In this document: positions 26,448 to 34,180 of the stretch, in pieces
Layout: every line of letters starts with the position of its first letter
How positions within the stretch are numbered: position 1 is the first letter of the stretch
Assembly: GCF_016583575.1 (NCBI RefSeq)
Contig: NZ_NRRG01000024.1
Coordinates: forward strand, 1 to 64,000
DNA: 64,000 nt
Origin: Thiocystis violacea
GTDB taxonomy: Bacteria; Pseudomonadota; Gammaproteobacteria; Chromatiales; Chromatiaceae
Direction: 5' to 3'
The notes under the pieces: model-generated
Told to the model about the DNA's origin: nothing
Databases searched by the model: none
What the model saw: the letters and a program-made list of their open reading frames with translations, nothing else
Position numbers and translations under genes: made by a program

Positions 26448-26711
26448 TTGGCTAACTCACCACAAGCACGCAAGCGCGCCCGTCAAGCGGAAGTCCGCCG
26501 TCAGAGAAACACGGCGCAGCGCAGCACCTTGCGTACCTTCATCAAAAAGGTGATCAAGGCAATCCGTGCCGAAGACAAGGAAGCGGCTGTTCAAGCCTAT
26601 AAAGATGCCGTGCCGCGTATCGATCGCGCCGCTCGCAAGGGATTGATCCATGCCAATAAGGCCGCTCGCCACAAGAGCCGCCTGAACGCGCACATCAAGG
26701 CCATGGCCTGA
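26448..26711 (+). CDS. rpsT: Ribosomal protein S20
   Basis: S20 binds 16S rRNA in the 30S subunit. The 87-residue protein ANSPQARKRARQAEVRR onward, ending SRLNAHIKAMA, matches the family closely. The start is a TTG at 26448, with AGGAG seven bases upstream. E. coli rpsT also starts with UUG and represses its own translation, so the rare start may be conserved for autoregulation. A strong terminator follows at 26734. A 9.6-kb island begins within that terminator. Confidence 0.97.
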   Translation: MANSPQARKRARQAEVRRQRNTAQRSTLRTFIKKVIKAIRAEDKEAAVQAYKDAVPRIDRAARKGLIHANKAARHKSRLNAHIKAMA

Positions 26712-26733
26712 CGGCCTCGGTCGCATCGGCAAG

Positions 26734-26761
26734 AAAAACCGGCGTTAAGCCGGTTTTTTTT
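26734..26761 (+). terminator. Rho-independent terminator of rpsT
   Basis: AAAAACCGGC, GTTA, GCCGGTTTTTTTT forms a strong hairpin with A-runs before and T-runs after, so it can work in both directions. Its right half is duplicated exactly at 36328-36346. Confidence 0.9.
26742..26760 (+). repeat. Left 19-bp direct repeat bordering the restriction-modification island
   Basis: GCGTTAAGCCGGTTTTTTT here is identical to 36328-36346. The left copy lies inside the complete rpsT terminator. Confidence 0.85.
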
Positions 26762-26802
26762 GGCTATTTGCAATCTGAGGTTGGAAAGTCCTACCTACCT
26801 TC

Positions 26803-28107
26803 CTAGTTAAGACCGCCGGCTTCGGCAATCTCGATCAAGGTTGGAATATGAGGTCCGTACTCAACCGTTTCGGAGGCGCCCTTGGTTGGAAATGGGGTTT
26901 CGGACGGGGCTGCTAGGCGCGCTCCACTACCCACCTTGCGCGCATGTTTGGCATACAGGGTTTTGGCCCGGATGATCTCGTAGCTGTACCCGCGCCCCAT
27001 TCTGTTCGAAAGCTTAATCAGGCCGTTCAGGCACTCTGTATAGGCACTGGTGATCTGGGCGGGCGAGTCCCAATAGGCAAAGATACTGTCGTAGTGGTTA
27101 TGCACGGTCTTGGCGAGGCCACGGAATTTCTCAAGCTCATTCTCTGGCAGCGTGTTCTCCCATGCCTCAAAGGCACGCATTGCGGACGCTTTGTCCGGCT
27201 CGTCGTAAATCTGGAAGAAGGCTTCTTTGAAATCGTAAGCTTGGGCCAGTTCTGGAATCTTCTCGCGAACCTCTACCAGCGCTATCTGCTCGGCGGCGGT
27301 GAGGTTGCTTGGCCGCTTCAGCGTTAGCCAGCGAATCGACTTCTTCACATGGATACGCTCCTCCTTGGCCAGCGTCGACTGATACTTCTTCCGCTCTTCC
27401 TCAAAGGCTTCGGAGACCATTTTCACGACATGGAACTTGTCGATGACCAGCTTGGCATTCGGCAGGTATTGGCTGAATGATTGTTTGAACGGTCTCCACA
27501 TATCCGTGCAAACCCACTCAACTCGTTCCCTGTCCCGCAAATTCTTGAAGAACGGTTTCAGATGATCCTGGGTGCGAAACTCCAGCATCTGAAAGACGTT
27601 GTTCGTGGCCAGGTTCGTGATGACGCAACGATAGTCACCCGCCAGACTCACTTCATCGATGCCCATTATGACCGGCGTCTCGTAATGAACGGTGTGTTCC
27701 AGCTCTTCAATCAGGTCATGGGCAATGTTCTTGATCGTATTGACCGCCAGGCCAGTCTGCTCCGCGAGGGCATGGAAGGTCATGCCAAGGCAGCGTTGGC
27801 GGATCGTGTCCACTAGCCGCTTGGTGGCCCGGCGCTTCTCATCCAGAAAAACCAGTTCGGGTGTGACGGTTTTGCCGCACGTATCGCACCGATAGCGTGG
27901 GCGGGTGATTTCCAGCCGAACTGGCTGCATCTGCATGGGTGTGTCGGCAAAAACATTCGACCGTCGCCCATGCCGATACAGTGGCTTTGCGCAATCCGGG
28001 CAGTGAGGCAATTCAGCCTCCACCACGTCGGCAAGGATGGTGATGACGCGATTGCCTGTGCGTAAGTCGACCGGCTTCACGCCGGGCAGGTTCAGCAGAT
28101 CAAACAC
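26803..28107 (-). CDS. ISL3-family transposase
   Basis: The product (434 residues from the GTG at 28107) has the zinc-finger N-terminus of ISL3 transposases (CPDCAKPLYRHGRR, then CDTCGK), a helix-turn-helix (AEQTGLAVNTIKNIAHDL) and the DDE domain with MGIDEVSLAGDYRC, VCTDMWRPF and LVIDKFHVVKMV. It appears full length. Its start overlaps the hsdR stop by 8 bp, which leaves no room for a left terminal repeat; I could find no inverted repeat pair. It may thus be immobile, or part of a larger mobile unit. A longer start at 28125 is possible. Confidence 0.85.
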   Translation of the reverse strand: MFDLLNLPGVKPVDLRTGNRVITILADVVEAELPHCPDCAKPLYRHGRRSNVFADTPMQMQPVRLEITRPRYRCDTCGKTVTPELVFLDEKRRATKRLVDTIRQRCLGMTFHALAEQTGLAVNTIKNIAHDLIEELEHTVHYETPVIMGIDEVSLAGDYRCVITNLATNNVFQMLEFRTQDHLKPFFKNLRDRERVEWVCTDMWRPFKQSFSQYLPNAKLVIDKFHVVKMVSEAFEEERKKYQSTLAKEERIHVKKSIRWLTLKRPSNLTAAEQIALVEVREKIPELAQAYDFKEAFFQIYDEPDKASAMRAFEAWENTLPENELEKFRGLAKTVHNHYDSIFAYWDSPAQITSAYTECLNGLIKLSNRMGRGYSYEIIRAKTLYAKHARKVGSGARLAAPSETPFPTKGASETVEYGPHIPTLIEIAEAGGLN

Positions 28108-31100
28108 CCAAGTCGTCCAGGTCAATGTTCTGCTGGTCGCGGATCAGTTCATAGATCACATCGGTCAGCGCTGCCATCGCCTGGCGATCCGACTTCAGAA
28201 CCAGGGTGGCGAGTTGCTGGTGCGAGGTCAGTGCACGAACAACGCCCTGTTGCACCGCACCGGGCAGATTGCCCTTCAGCGCTTGCTCTCGCGTATTGTT
28301 TTCGACTTGGGCCATGACAACATCGTTCTCGCGGGTAATCGCGACGATGTGGTTGACGAAGGTCGCCTGGTCGCGCAATGGCGTGGCATCGCCAAACAGG
28401 TGGTTGAGTCTCGCGATGATCTCGTGAAGGAAATGCGGGCTGTCGCCCGCGGAACCGCCGCCGCCCGACCCGACCGGCTTCAAGACCGGCGTATCGTCAT
28501 CGCTAGACGGATCGTCTTCTTTTCGCTTGATGTCGAATCCCGTGAGCACCAAGCCCTTCAGGTCGACGTTCTCCGGCGTTTCGCCGTTGAGACGTTTCTG
28601 GAGCAGCTTGGCAAAGGCCGCGAAGTTCTCCAACTCCGGGTCGCCGAAGTCGATCAACTGGGCCACATAGGCATAGGTACGGCAGAAGCGCCCGAGCCCG
28701 GTCTTGAAGGCTGTCGACGTCTTGATCTGGTCGGCGTGTTCTTTGCGATGATGATCCGCCGATTTCATGCCCGCTTCGTCGCCCAGGCTGTGCGCCTTAT
28801 TGAAGGTGGCTTCCCAGGTGACAATCGCTTCGCGCAGCATCTTCAGTCGCTGGTTAAACAGTCGTGTCGGCCTTTCCGTGGCGGCATACAACGCCTTGTG
28901 CCGCGGCTCATGGGCATGAGTAATGTCGCGGATCGTCTTGAAGCGCGCTTCCTTGAAGCGGTCTAGGTCATCGGCTTCGTACAGCCCTTGAGCGTCAAGC
29001 TGTTCCTTGATCTCATAGACCACATTGAAGTCTTGCACGTCTGCGATCCGTGCCCCGTCGTCATACATGGCGAACGCACGCCGAACATTGGCCGGATCAT
29101 TCACGAAGTCGATAATGAAGACATCATCCTTGCCCGGAGCCATCCGGTTGAGGCGGGAGAAGGTCTGGACGATTTCCACGTCGTTGGCAATCTTCTTGTC
29201 GACATACATGGCCATCAGTTTCGGCTGATCGAATCCAGTTTGAAACTTGTCGGCCACCAGCATCACCCGGTATTCCGGGCGATCAAAGGCATATCGCAAA
29301 TCCTGTCCGGCAATGTCCGGATTCATGTTTTCCTCAGTGAATTCCTCGCTCTCGTCGATGCGGAATGTCTCGTCAGCCAATCGCTCGTCATTCGGGTGCA
29401 TCACCTGCTTGCCCGTCATTTTTCCGGAGAAGGCGATCAGGGAGCGAATGCCGGCATATTCGGAGTGCTTGGCAATGTAGGCATCAAAGCCCTTCTTGTA
29501 GCGGATCGCGGCCGCCCGCGAACTGGTGACGACCATGGCCTTGCCCTTGCCATCGAGCCGATGGGCAACGTTCTTGCTGAAGTGCTCGATGATGAACCGC
29601 ACCTTCTGGGTGACATTGGTCGGGTGCAAGGACATCCACTGCGCCAACGCCCGTTTGGCCGCCTTGCCGCTCACCCGCTTGGTGTCCTCGATCTGCTTGG
29701 CGAGGTTGAACGCCGTTTGGTAGGGCACGTAGCCCCGCAGCACATCCAGGATGAACCCCTCTTCAATCGCCTGCCGCATGGGGTAGCGATGGAACGCTTG
29801 GGGCAGATTATCCTTCGAGGGCGGTTGTGTCGGGTCGGTCGGTCGGCCAAAGAGCATGAGGGTCGAGTGCTTCGGCGTACCGGTGAAGGCGAAGTAGCTG
29901 ATGTTGTCCGGACGCGCCCGCGACTTCTGAACCTGTTCCAGCAGTTCCTCCACCGTCAGCGTGGACATCTTGCCTTTGCCGCTCATGGCCAGCGCCGTCT
30001 GGAGCTTGGCGGCCGTCGATCCAGTTTGCGAGTGATGTGCCTCATCAATGATGACGGCAAAATTTCTGCCCTTCAGGGCCTTGTCCGTCACGATGGCTTC
30101 CATCGCATAGGGGAAGGTCTGGATGGTGACGACAATGATGGGCGTGCCAGCCAGCAAGGCATCGGCGAGTTGCTGACTCTTCGACGTCGAGGATTTCTGG
30201 CGATCAATAGCCGCAATCACGCCGAACTGATGGTCAATCTGCTTCACCGCATCCCGAAGCTGGCCATCCAGGACCATGCGATCCGTCACGATGATGACAC
30301 TGCTGAAGATAGCCTCGCCGTTGTCCCGCCGCAGCTTGATCAGATCGTGAGCCGTCCAGGAAATGGTGCTGGTCTTGCCTGAACCTGCGCTATGGTCGGC
30401 CAGATATGACATGCCGGCGCCATTCGTCTTGGCGTCGGCGATCATTTCATTGACTGCTGACCATTGATGGAAACGCGGGAAGATCAAAGTCTCCTGTTTC
30501 GACCAGTTACCCTTCAAATCGACCACGTCCTTCTTTTCGACATACACGAAACTGTGGAAGATGCGCAGCCAGGAGTCAGGCTGGCAGACCTGTTCCCAGA
30601 AGTAGGCGACAGGGTATTCCTGGTCCTTGCGCTCGGGGTTGCCTGCATGGCCTGCGTTGCCCTGGTTGAAGGGCAGGAAGAAGGTGTACTCGCCATCGAG
30701 CTTGGTAGCCATCTGGATGTCGGAATCCGACATCGCAAAATGCACGACGGCCCCGCGTTTGAAGGTCAGCAGTGGCTCACGGCGCTTGGTCTTGGGGTCA
30801 TACGGCAGTCGGTCGGTACGGTACTGGTCCATCGCTGCTTCGGCCGACTGGGTGAAGTCGGTCTTCAGTTCCACCGTGGCGACAGGGATACCGTTGATGA
30901 ACAACACCAGATCAATCGCCAGGTTGCGCGAGGGGTGGTATTGGAGTTGCGGCACCACGCGCAGGCGATTGGCCGCATAGCGCTTCGATACGTCGGCGTT
31001 GCGCTGGTCTTCCGGTGCGGCTTCGGAAAGATCGAGATGCCCACACCCAGCAATGGAGAAGCCTTGGCGGAGCACCTGGGCGGTGCCATGCGTGTCCAGC

Positions 31101-31330
31101 GCCTTGGCCAACCGATCCATCAACCCCTCGCGGGCACGCTCACCGTTGTCCTTGCAGAGCTTCGCCCATTTCTCGGGTTGCGTGGCTTCCAGCCAGGCAA
31201 TGAGGTCATCCGCGTACAAGGCACGCTCGGTGTCGTAGTGGAGCGTACTGCCAATCGTCCAGCCCTGTGCTTCCAGCCTGGAAACGACATAGGTCTCGAA
31301 GTGCCTTTCCTGGTGGGCGGTGTCGCTCAT
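28100..31330 (-). CDS. hsdR: Type I restriction enzyme subunit HsdR
   Basis: HsdR is the motor and nuclease subunit that cuts DNA lacking the system's methylation. The 1076-residue protein has an N-terminal nuclease motif (AIDLVLFINGIPVATVELKT, near 140-155), Walker A in SAGSGKTS near 315, the DEAH-box VIIDEAHHSQTG near 430 and later helicase motifs (TGTPKHS, QTGFDQPKL). All key residues seem intact. It overlaps hsdS by 4 bp and the transposase gene by 8 bp. Confidence 0.96.
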   Translation of the reverse strand: MSDTAHQERHFETYVVSRLEAQGWTIGSTLHYDTERALYADDLIAWLEATQPEKWAKLCKDNGERAREGLMDRLAKALDTHGTAQVLRQGFSIAGCGHLDLSEAAPEDQRNADVSKRYAANRLRVVPQLQYHPSRNLAIDLVLFINGIPVATVELKTDFTQSAEAAMDQYRTDRLPYDPKTKRREPLLTFKRGAVVHFAMSDSDIQMATKLDGEYTFFLPFNQGNAGHAGNPERKDQEYPVAYFWEQVCQPDSWLRIFHSFVYVEKKDVVDLKGNWSKQETLIFPRFHQWSAVNEMIADAKTNGAGMSYLADHSAGSGKTSTISWTAHDLIKLRRDNGEAIFSSVIIVTDRMVLDGQLRDAVKQIDHQFGVIAAIDRQKSSTSKSQQLADALLAGTPIIVVTIQTFPYAMEAIVTDKALKGRNFAVIIDEAHHSQTGSTAAKLQTALAMSGKGKMSTLTVEELLEQVQKSRARPDNISYFAFTGTPKHSTLMLFGRPTDPTQPPSKDNLPQAFHRYPMRQAIEEGFILDVLRGYVPYQTAFNLAKQIEDTKRVSGKAAKRALAQWMSLHPTNVTQKVRFIIEHFSKNVAHRLDGKGKAMVVTSSRAAAIRYKKGFDAYIAKHSEYAGIRSLIAFSGKMTGKQVMHPNDERLADETFRIDESEEFTEENMNPDIAGQDLRYAFDRPEYRVMLVADKFQTGFDQPKLMAMYVDKKIANDVEIVQTFSRLNRMAPGKDDVFIIDFVNDPANVRRAFAMYDDGARIADVQDFNVVYEIKEQLDAQGLYEADDLDRFKEARFKTIRDITHAHEPRHKALYAATERPTRLFNQRLKMLREAIVTWEATFNKAHSLGDEAGMKSADHHRKEHADQIKTSTAFKTGLGRFCRTYAYVAQLIDFGDPELENFAAFAKLLQKRLNGETPENVDLKGLVLTGFDIKRKEDDPSSDDDTPVLKPVGSGGGGSAGDSPHFLHEIIARLNHLFGDATPLRDQATFVNHIVAITRENDVVMAQVENNTREQALKGNLPGAVQQGVVRALTSHQQLATLVLKSDRQAMAALTDVIYELIRDQQNIDLDDLGV

Positions 31331-32697
31331 GGCGACTCCCGAAGGTCGATTTGGCCGGTGACGGCGGCGGTGATGAGGGCAGAGCGGCGCTCTTTGAGAA
31401 GGTCGATGCTGCGTTGGGTTTTAGCAATTAAGGCAGCTAGCCTTGAGAGATTTGTCTCAAGCATGGAGCGCAGGGAGGCTTGCGCAGCAATGGTTGAAGG
31501 AATTGCTAACGGCAGCTTGCCGATTAAGGCTTCGTTTAAGTTTGGCATTGTGCTGCCGACCGACTCTTGGGCTAACCAAGCGCGGGCATAGCTGGATTGG
31601 AGAACGCTGTAAATATAATCGGCGGTGATACGTTCTTGGTTTGGTGCTAGCCGAAGGCTTCCTGTCCCGCAAATCCAACCGACTTCATGACTTCTAACGA
31701 TGGCAGCTCGGCCGAGTTCGCCTCGTCTAGCCGCAACGACATCCCCTTTCCTCAGAGCCCAAAACTGAAGTCTTTTTGCGGTCGCGAGACTTACGGAAAC
31801 CGTTGGAGCGGGTGCGCAACAACCATGCTCCATGTGTGAAGGGTTAATGACGGGAATTCCGCTCTCAACATAATCATTTGCCCCGAGAGCCGTTCCAAAT
31901 GGGCCGGTCGATATAGCGGTACAAAAATCGCGCAGTCGACCAACGATCCAATCGCTAGGAATCTCTCCAATCCAGTCCACGCCGGAATCCTTCATCTTGG
32001 CCTTGGGATCAAGCCCCTTGGTGACAGCATGGGTAATGAGCGCTTGGCGCTTTTCCTTCAGCAGTTCGATAAAACGGGTCTTCTTCGCGATGAGAGCATC
32101 GATGCTGGCGGTTTCGCGGTCGAGGACGGAGACGATTCGCCGCTGCTCGTCGAGTGGTGGGATTGGAAGCCGACGGGCGCTGGCTAATCCGAGGTTCAGG
32201 CGATCCCGAGTCGCACCGGTTGCCAGGAGCCCGCACTCGGCGCGCGCAGTTGCAGAAAGGGCAAGTGCCGTAAATGCCGGAATCACAAGCTTTTGGTCCA
32301 CGCGGAAACGATAGCAATCCGCCTTGACCAAGGCTGGCGCTATGTCGTCAGGCGCAACACAGGCACGTCCCAACGGGTTGTTGTCATCGCCCAGACCAGC
32401 GATCAGAACATCTCCCGGCTCGACTCCGTGGCCGCTACCAAGCTCTTCGCGCCAGTGCTCCTCGGAAATATAAGCCGCGTCGTAACCGTTGAATCCTGCC
32501 CATCCGATGTTCTGTAATCGGACAACCCGTACGCCATTGGGCTGATAATGTTCCGACTTCAGTCCGCTACCGAATGGACCGTCACACCGTTCTTTGGTCA
32601 CTTTGCTAAGCTGAGCGATACACCAATGCTCAGGAATGCTTCCGAGCCAGCTTGCTCCTGATGCCTTGTAGGCCGAATAGGGCTTGCCGTGACTCAT
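31327..32697 (-). CDS. hsdS: Type I specificity subunit HsdS
   Basis: HsdS recognises the two halves of the DNA target through two variable domains. The 456-residue protein has the two-fold pattern: each half ends in a conserved helix (LPIPPLDEQRRIVSVLDRETASIDALIAK in the first; IAKTQRSIDLLKERRSALITAAVTGQIDL in the second). The target sequence cannot be predicted by eye. It overlaps gene Y by 4 bp and hsdR by 4 bp. Confidence 0.95.
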   Translation of the reverse strand: MSHGKPYSAYKASGASWLGSIPEHWCIAQLSKVTKERCDGPFGSGLKSEHYQPNGVRVVRLQNIGWAGFNGYDAAYISEEHWREELGSGHGVEPGDVLIAGLGDDNNPLGRACVAPDDIAPALVKADCYRFRVDQKLVIPAFTALALSATARAECGLLATGATRDRLNLGLASARRLPIPPLDEQRRIVSVLDRETASIDALIAKKTRFIELLKEKRQALITHAVTKGLDPKAKMKDSGVDWIGEIPSDWIVGRLRDFCTAISTGPFGTALGANDYVESGIPVINPSHMEHGCCAPAPTVSVSLATAKRLQFWALRKGDVVAARRGELGRAAIVRSHEVGWICGTGSLRLAPNQERITADYIYSVLQSSYARAWLAQESVGSTMPNLNEALIGKLPLAIPSTIAAQASLRSMLETNLSRLAALIAKTQRSIDLLKERRSALITAAVTGQIDLRESP

Positions 32698-33074
32698 GCA
32701 GCCCCACTCGCCAGAAACAGCCAGCCCCGATCTTGCGCCTGGCGGGACAAGTGTTTCGCCTTGCGTTCAATCTCCCGCTTCTCGAAGGCGGAGAAATCGA
32801 TGGAGCAATGCTCGGGATAGGGGACACCATCTTCGATGACAGGCAGGGACTGGACCTCACATTCAGCGTGAGTCACTGCCATGACGCCAACCGATGAACA
32901 GGCCGGATCACTGACGAAGCGCTCCCATGCCGCCTTGACGTGGATCTGATCTCCGTTATCCACCGACAATCGCTGCTCGTCCTTCGGAGTGGGTCGAAAT
33001 GCCTGGGAGGTGACACGTCCGGCTTGCACGAAGTTCGGATGAATCTGGCGCAACAACGAGGTTTCAGCGTTCAC
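32694..33074 (-). CDS. Hypothetical protein Y inside the hsd operon
   Basis: The 126-residue product is of unknown function. I chose the GTG at 33074, which overlaps the stop of gene X as GTGA, instead of a longer start at 33122. It begins VNAETSLLRQIHPNFVQAGR, then SQAFRPTPKDEQRLSV, and ends near SRQAQDRGWLF. Small and soluble, with no signal peptide. It is held between X and hsdS by 4-bp overlaps on both sides, so it must be translated with the restriction system. Possibilities are a regulator of HsdS or HsdR, an immunity partner to X, or an independent defence module. Confidence 0.8.
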   Translation of the reverse strand: MNAETSLLRQIHPNFVQAGRVTSQAFRPTPKDEQRLSVDNGDQIHVKAAWERFVSDPACSSVGVMAVTHAECEVQSLPVIEDGVPYPEHCSIDFSAFEKREIERKAKHLSRQAQDRGWLFLASGAA

Positions 33075-34180
33075 GCGCCACCCTCCAACAGGCTTCGCAG
33101 CGCATCGTTGAGCTTGGTCCATTCGTCTTGCCCCAGCGCCAAATCGAACGTCTGGTCAAGCGCATGGTCGGTACTCAACCGCACCGCCTGATAGTGTGCC
33201 GAGCGGTTCTGAAGGTCGATCTCAAGCGACACCTCCCAGTCGCCCAGAGTCCATTCAGCTTGAACCCCACCTTCAGCGGTCGGATAGAGATAGGGAAGTG
33301 GCAACTCGGAGTCGAAGTGGTCGTCGAAATCCTGCGCCAAGGCGCTTAGGGCGCCGCGATCAAGGCATTTTCCCTGGCCATCGAGCCAGCCGTCAGGCAG
33401 CGCCGCCAATTCCTCCAAACGGGTTTCGACATCCAATGCATCCAGTGGGCTGATGTGCTCAATAGACTCGAACGATTTGGGGCGCTCGGCGCGATCGCGT
33501 TTGATGACCCCCTGTACAGCGACGAGCTGTCCGTCGCGGTAGGCCACGCTGGCTTGCAGGACGGTCTCGCGGTGCTGCTCATCCAGCGGCGCTTTCAGCT
33601 TGAGCCCGTTTCGCAGCTCAAGCTCGAAACTCAGATCCGCTTGATCGACCTCGGGAATGCGCCCCTTGATAGTGGCCTCCTCGGTCCACTCCTCGGCCTG
33701 GGAAGCGCGGAGTAACCGCTCACGAATCGCTGGCGTCAGCGCGGTCGTTTGCCCGCCGGAGCGCGTGAATTCCATGGCTTCACCGTCGCGCAGACCGCGT
33801 CCAAAACGGTCGAAGTAGCGCAGCAGATCCGGCGCCAGGGTCGGCGGTTGTCCGTGCTCCACACTGGCGATCGCCTCGATGATCTTGTCTCTGGCCCGTT
33901 CGAAGTAATCGGTATCCGACGGGGGAAGCAGCGTCGGAAAAATAAGGGCGATGATGGGGATGGCACTTCCTTCTTCCACCGTGACGAGATGCAACTCGAA
34001 CCCCTTGGTGAAACCCTTTGGGATGCGGGTGCGATTCGGATTCGCCTGCCGAAACTCACGTTTGGCCACCTCCAGAAGCATCGCTTCCAAGGCCGCGAAG
34101 TCCGTCAGAATCTCAAGAGGAAGTGTGTGCTCGTCGAAACGGCGACCCACCAGTCGAGGCTTCAGGAACTCTTGATTCAT
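33071..34180 (-). CDS. Hypothetical protein X inside the hsd operon
   Basis: The 369-residue product matches no family that I recognise. It starts MNQEFLKPRLVGRRFDEHTLP, with FELHLVTVEEGSAIPIIALIF near 60-80, a middle strand-rich part and an acidic C-terminal end. No Walker, nuclease or methylase motif is visible, nor any membrane helix. It overlaps hsdM by 4 bp and gene Y by 4 bp. With Y it forms a two-gene unit set between hsdM and hsdS, which is not the standard hsd layout. Confidence 0.85.
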   Translation of the reverse strand: MNQEFLKPRLVGRRFDEHTLPLEILTDFAALEAMLLEVAKREFRQANPNRTRIPKGFTKGFELHLVTVEEGSAIPIIALIFPTLLPPSDTDYFERARDKIIEAIASVEHGQPPTLAPDLLRYFDRFGRGLRDGEAMEFTRSGGQTTALTPAIRERLLRASQAEEWTEEATIKGRIPEVDQADLSFELELRNGLKLKAPLDEQHRETVLQASVAYRDGQLVAVQGVIKRDRAERPKSFESIEHISPLDALDVETRLEELAALPDGWLDGQGKCLDRGALSALAQDFDDHFDSELPLPYLYPTAEGGVQAEWTLGDWEVSLEIDLQNRSAHYQAVRLSTDHALDQTFDLALGQDEWTKLNDALRSLLEGGA

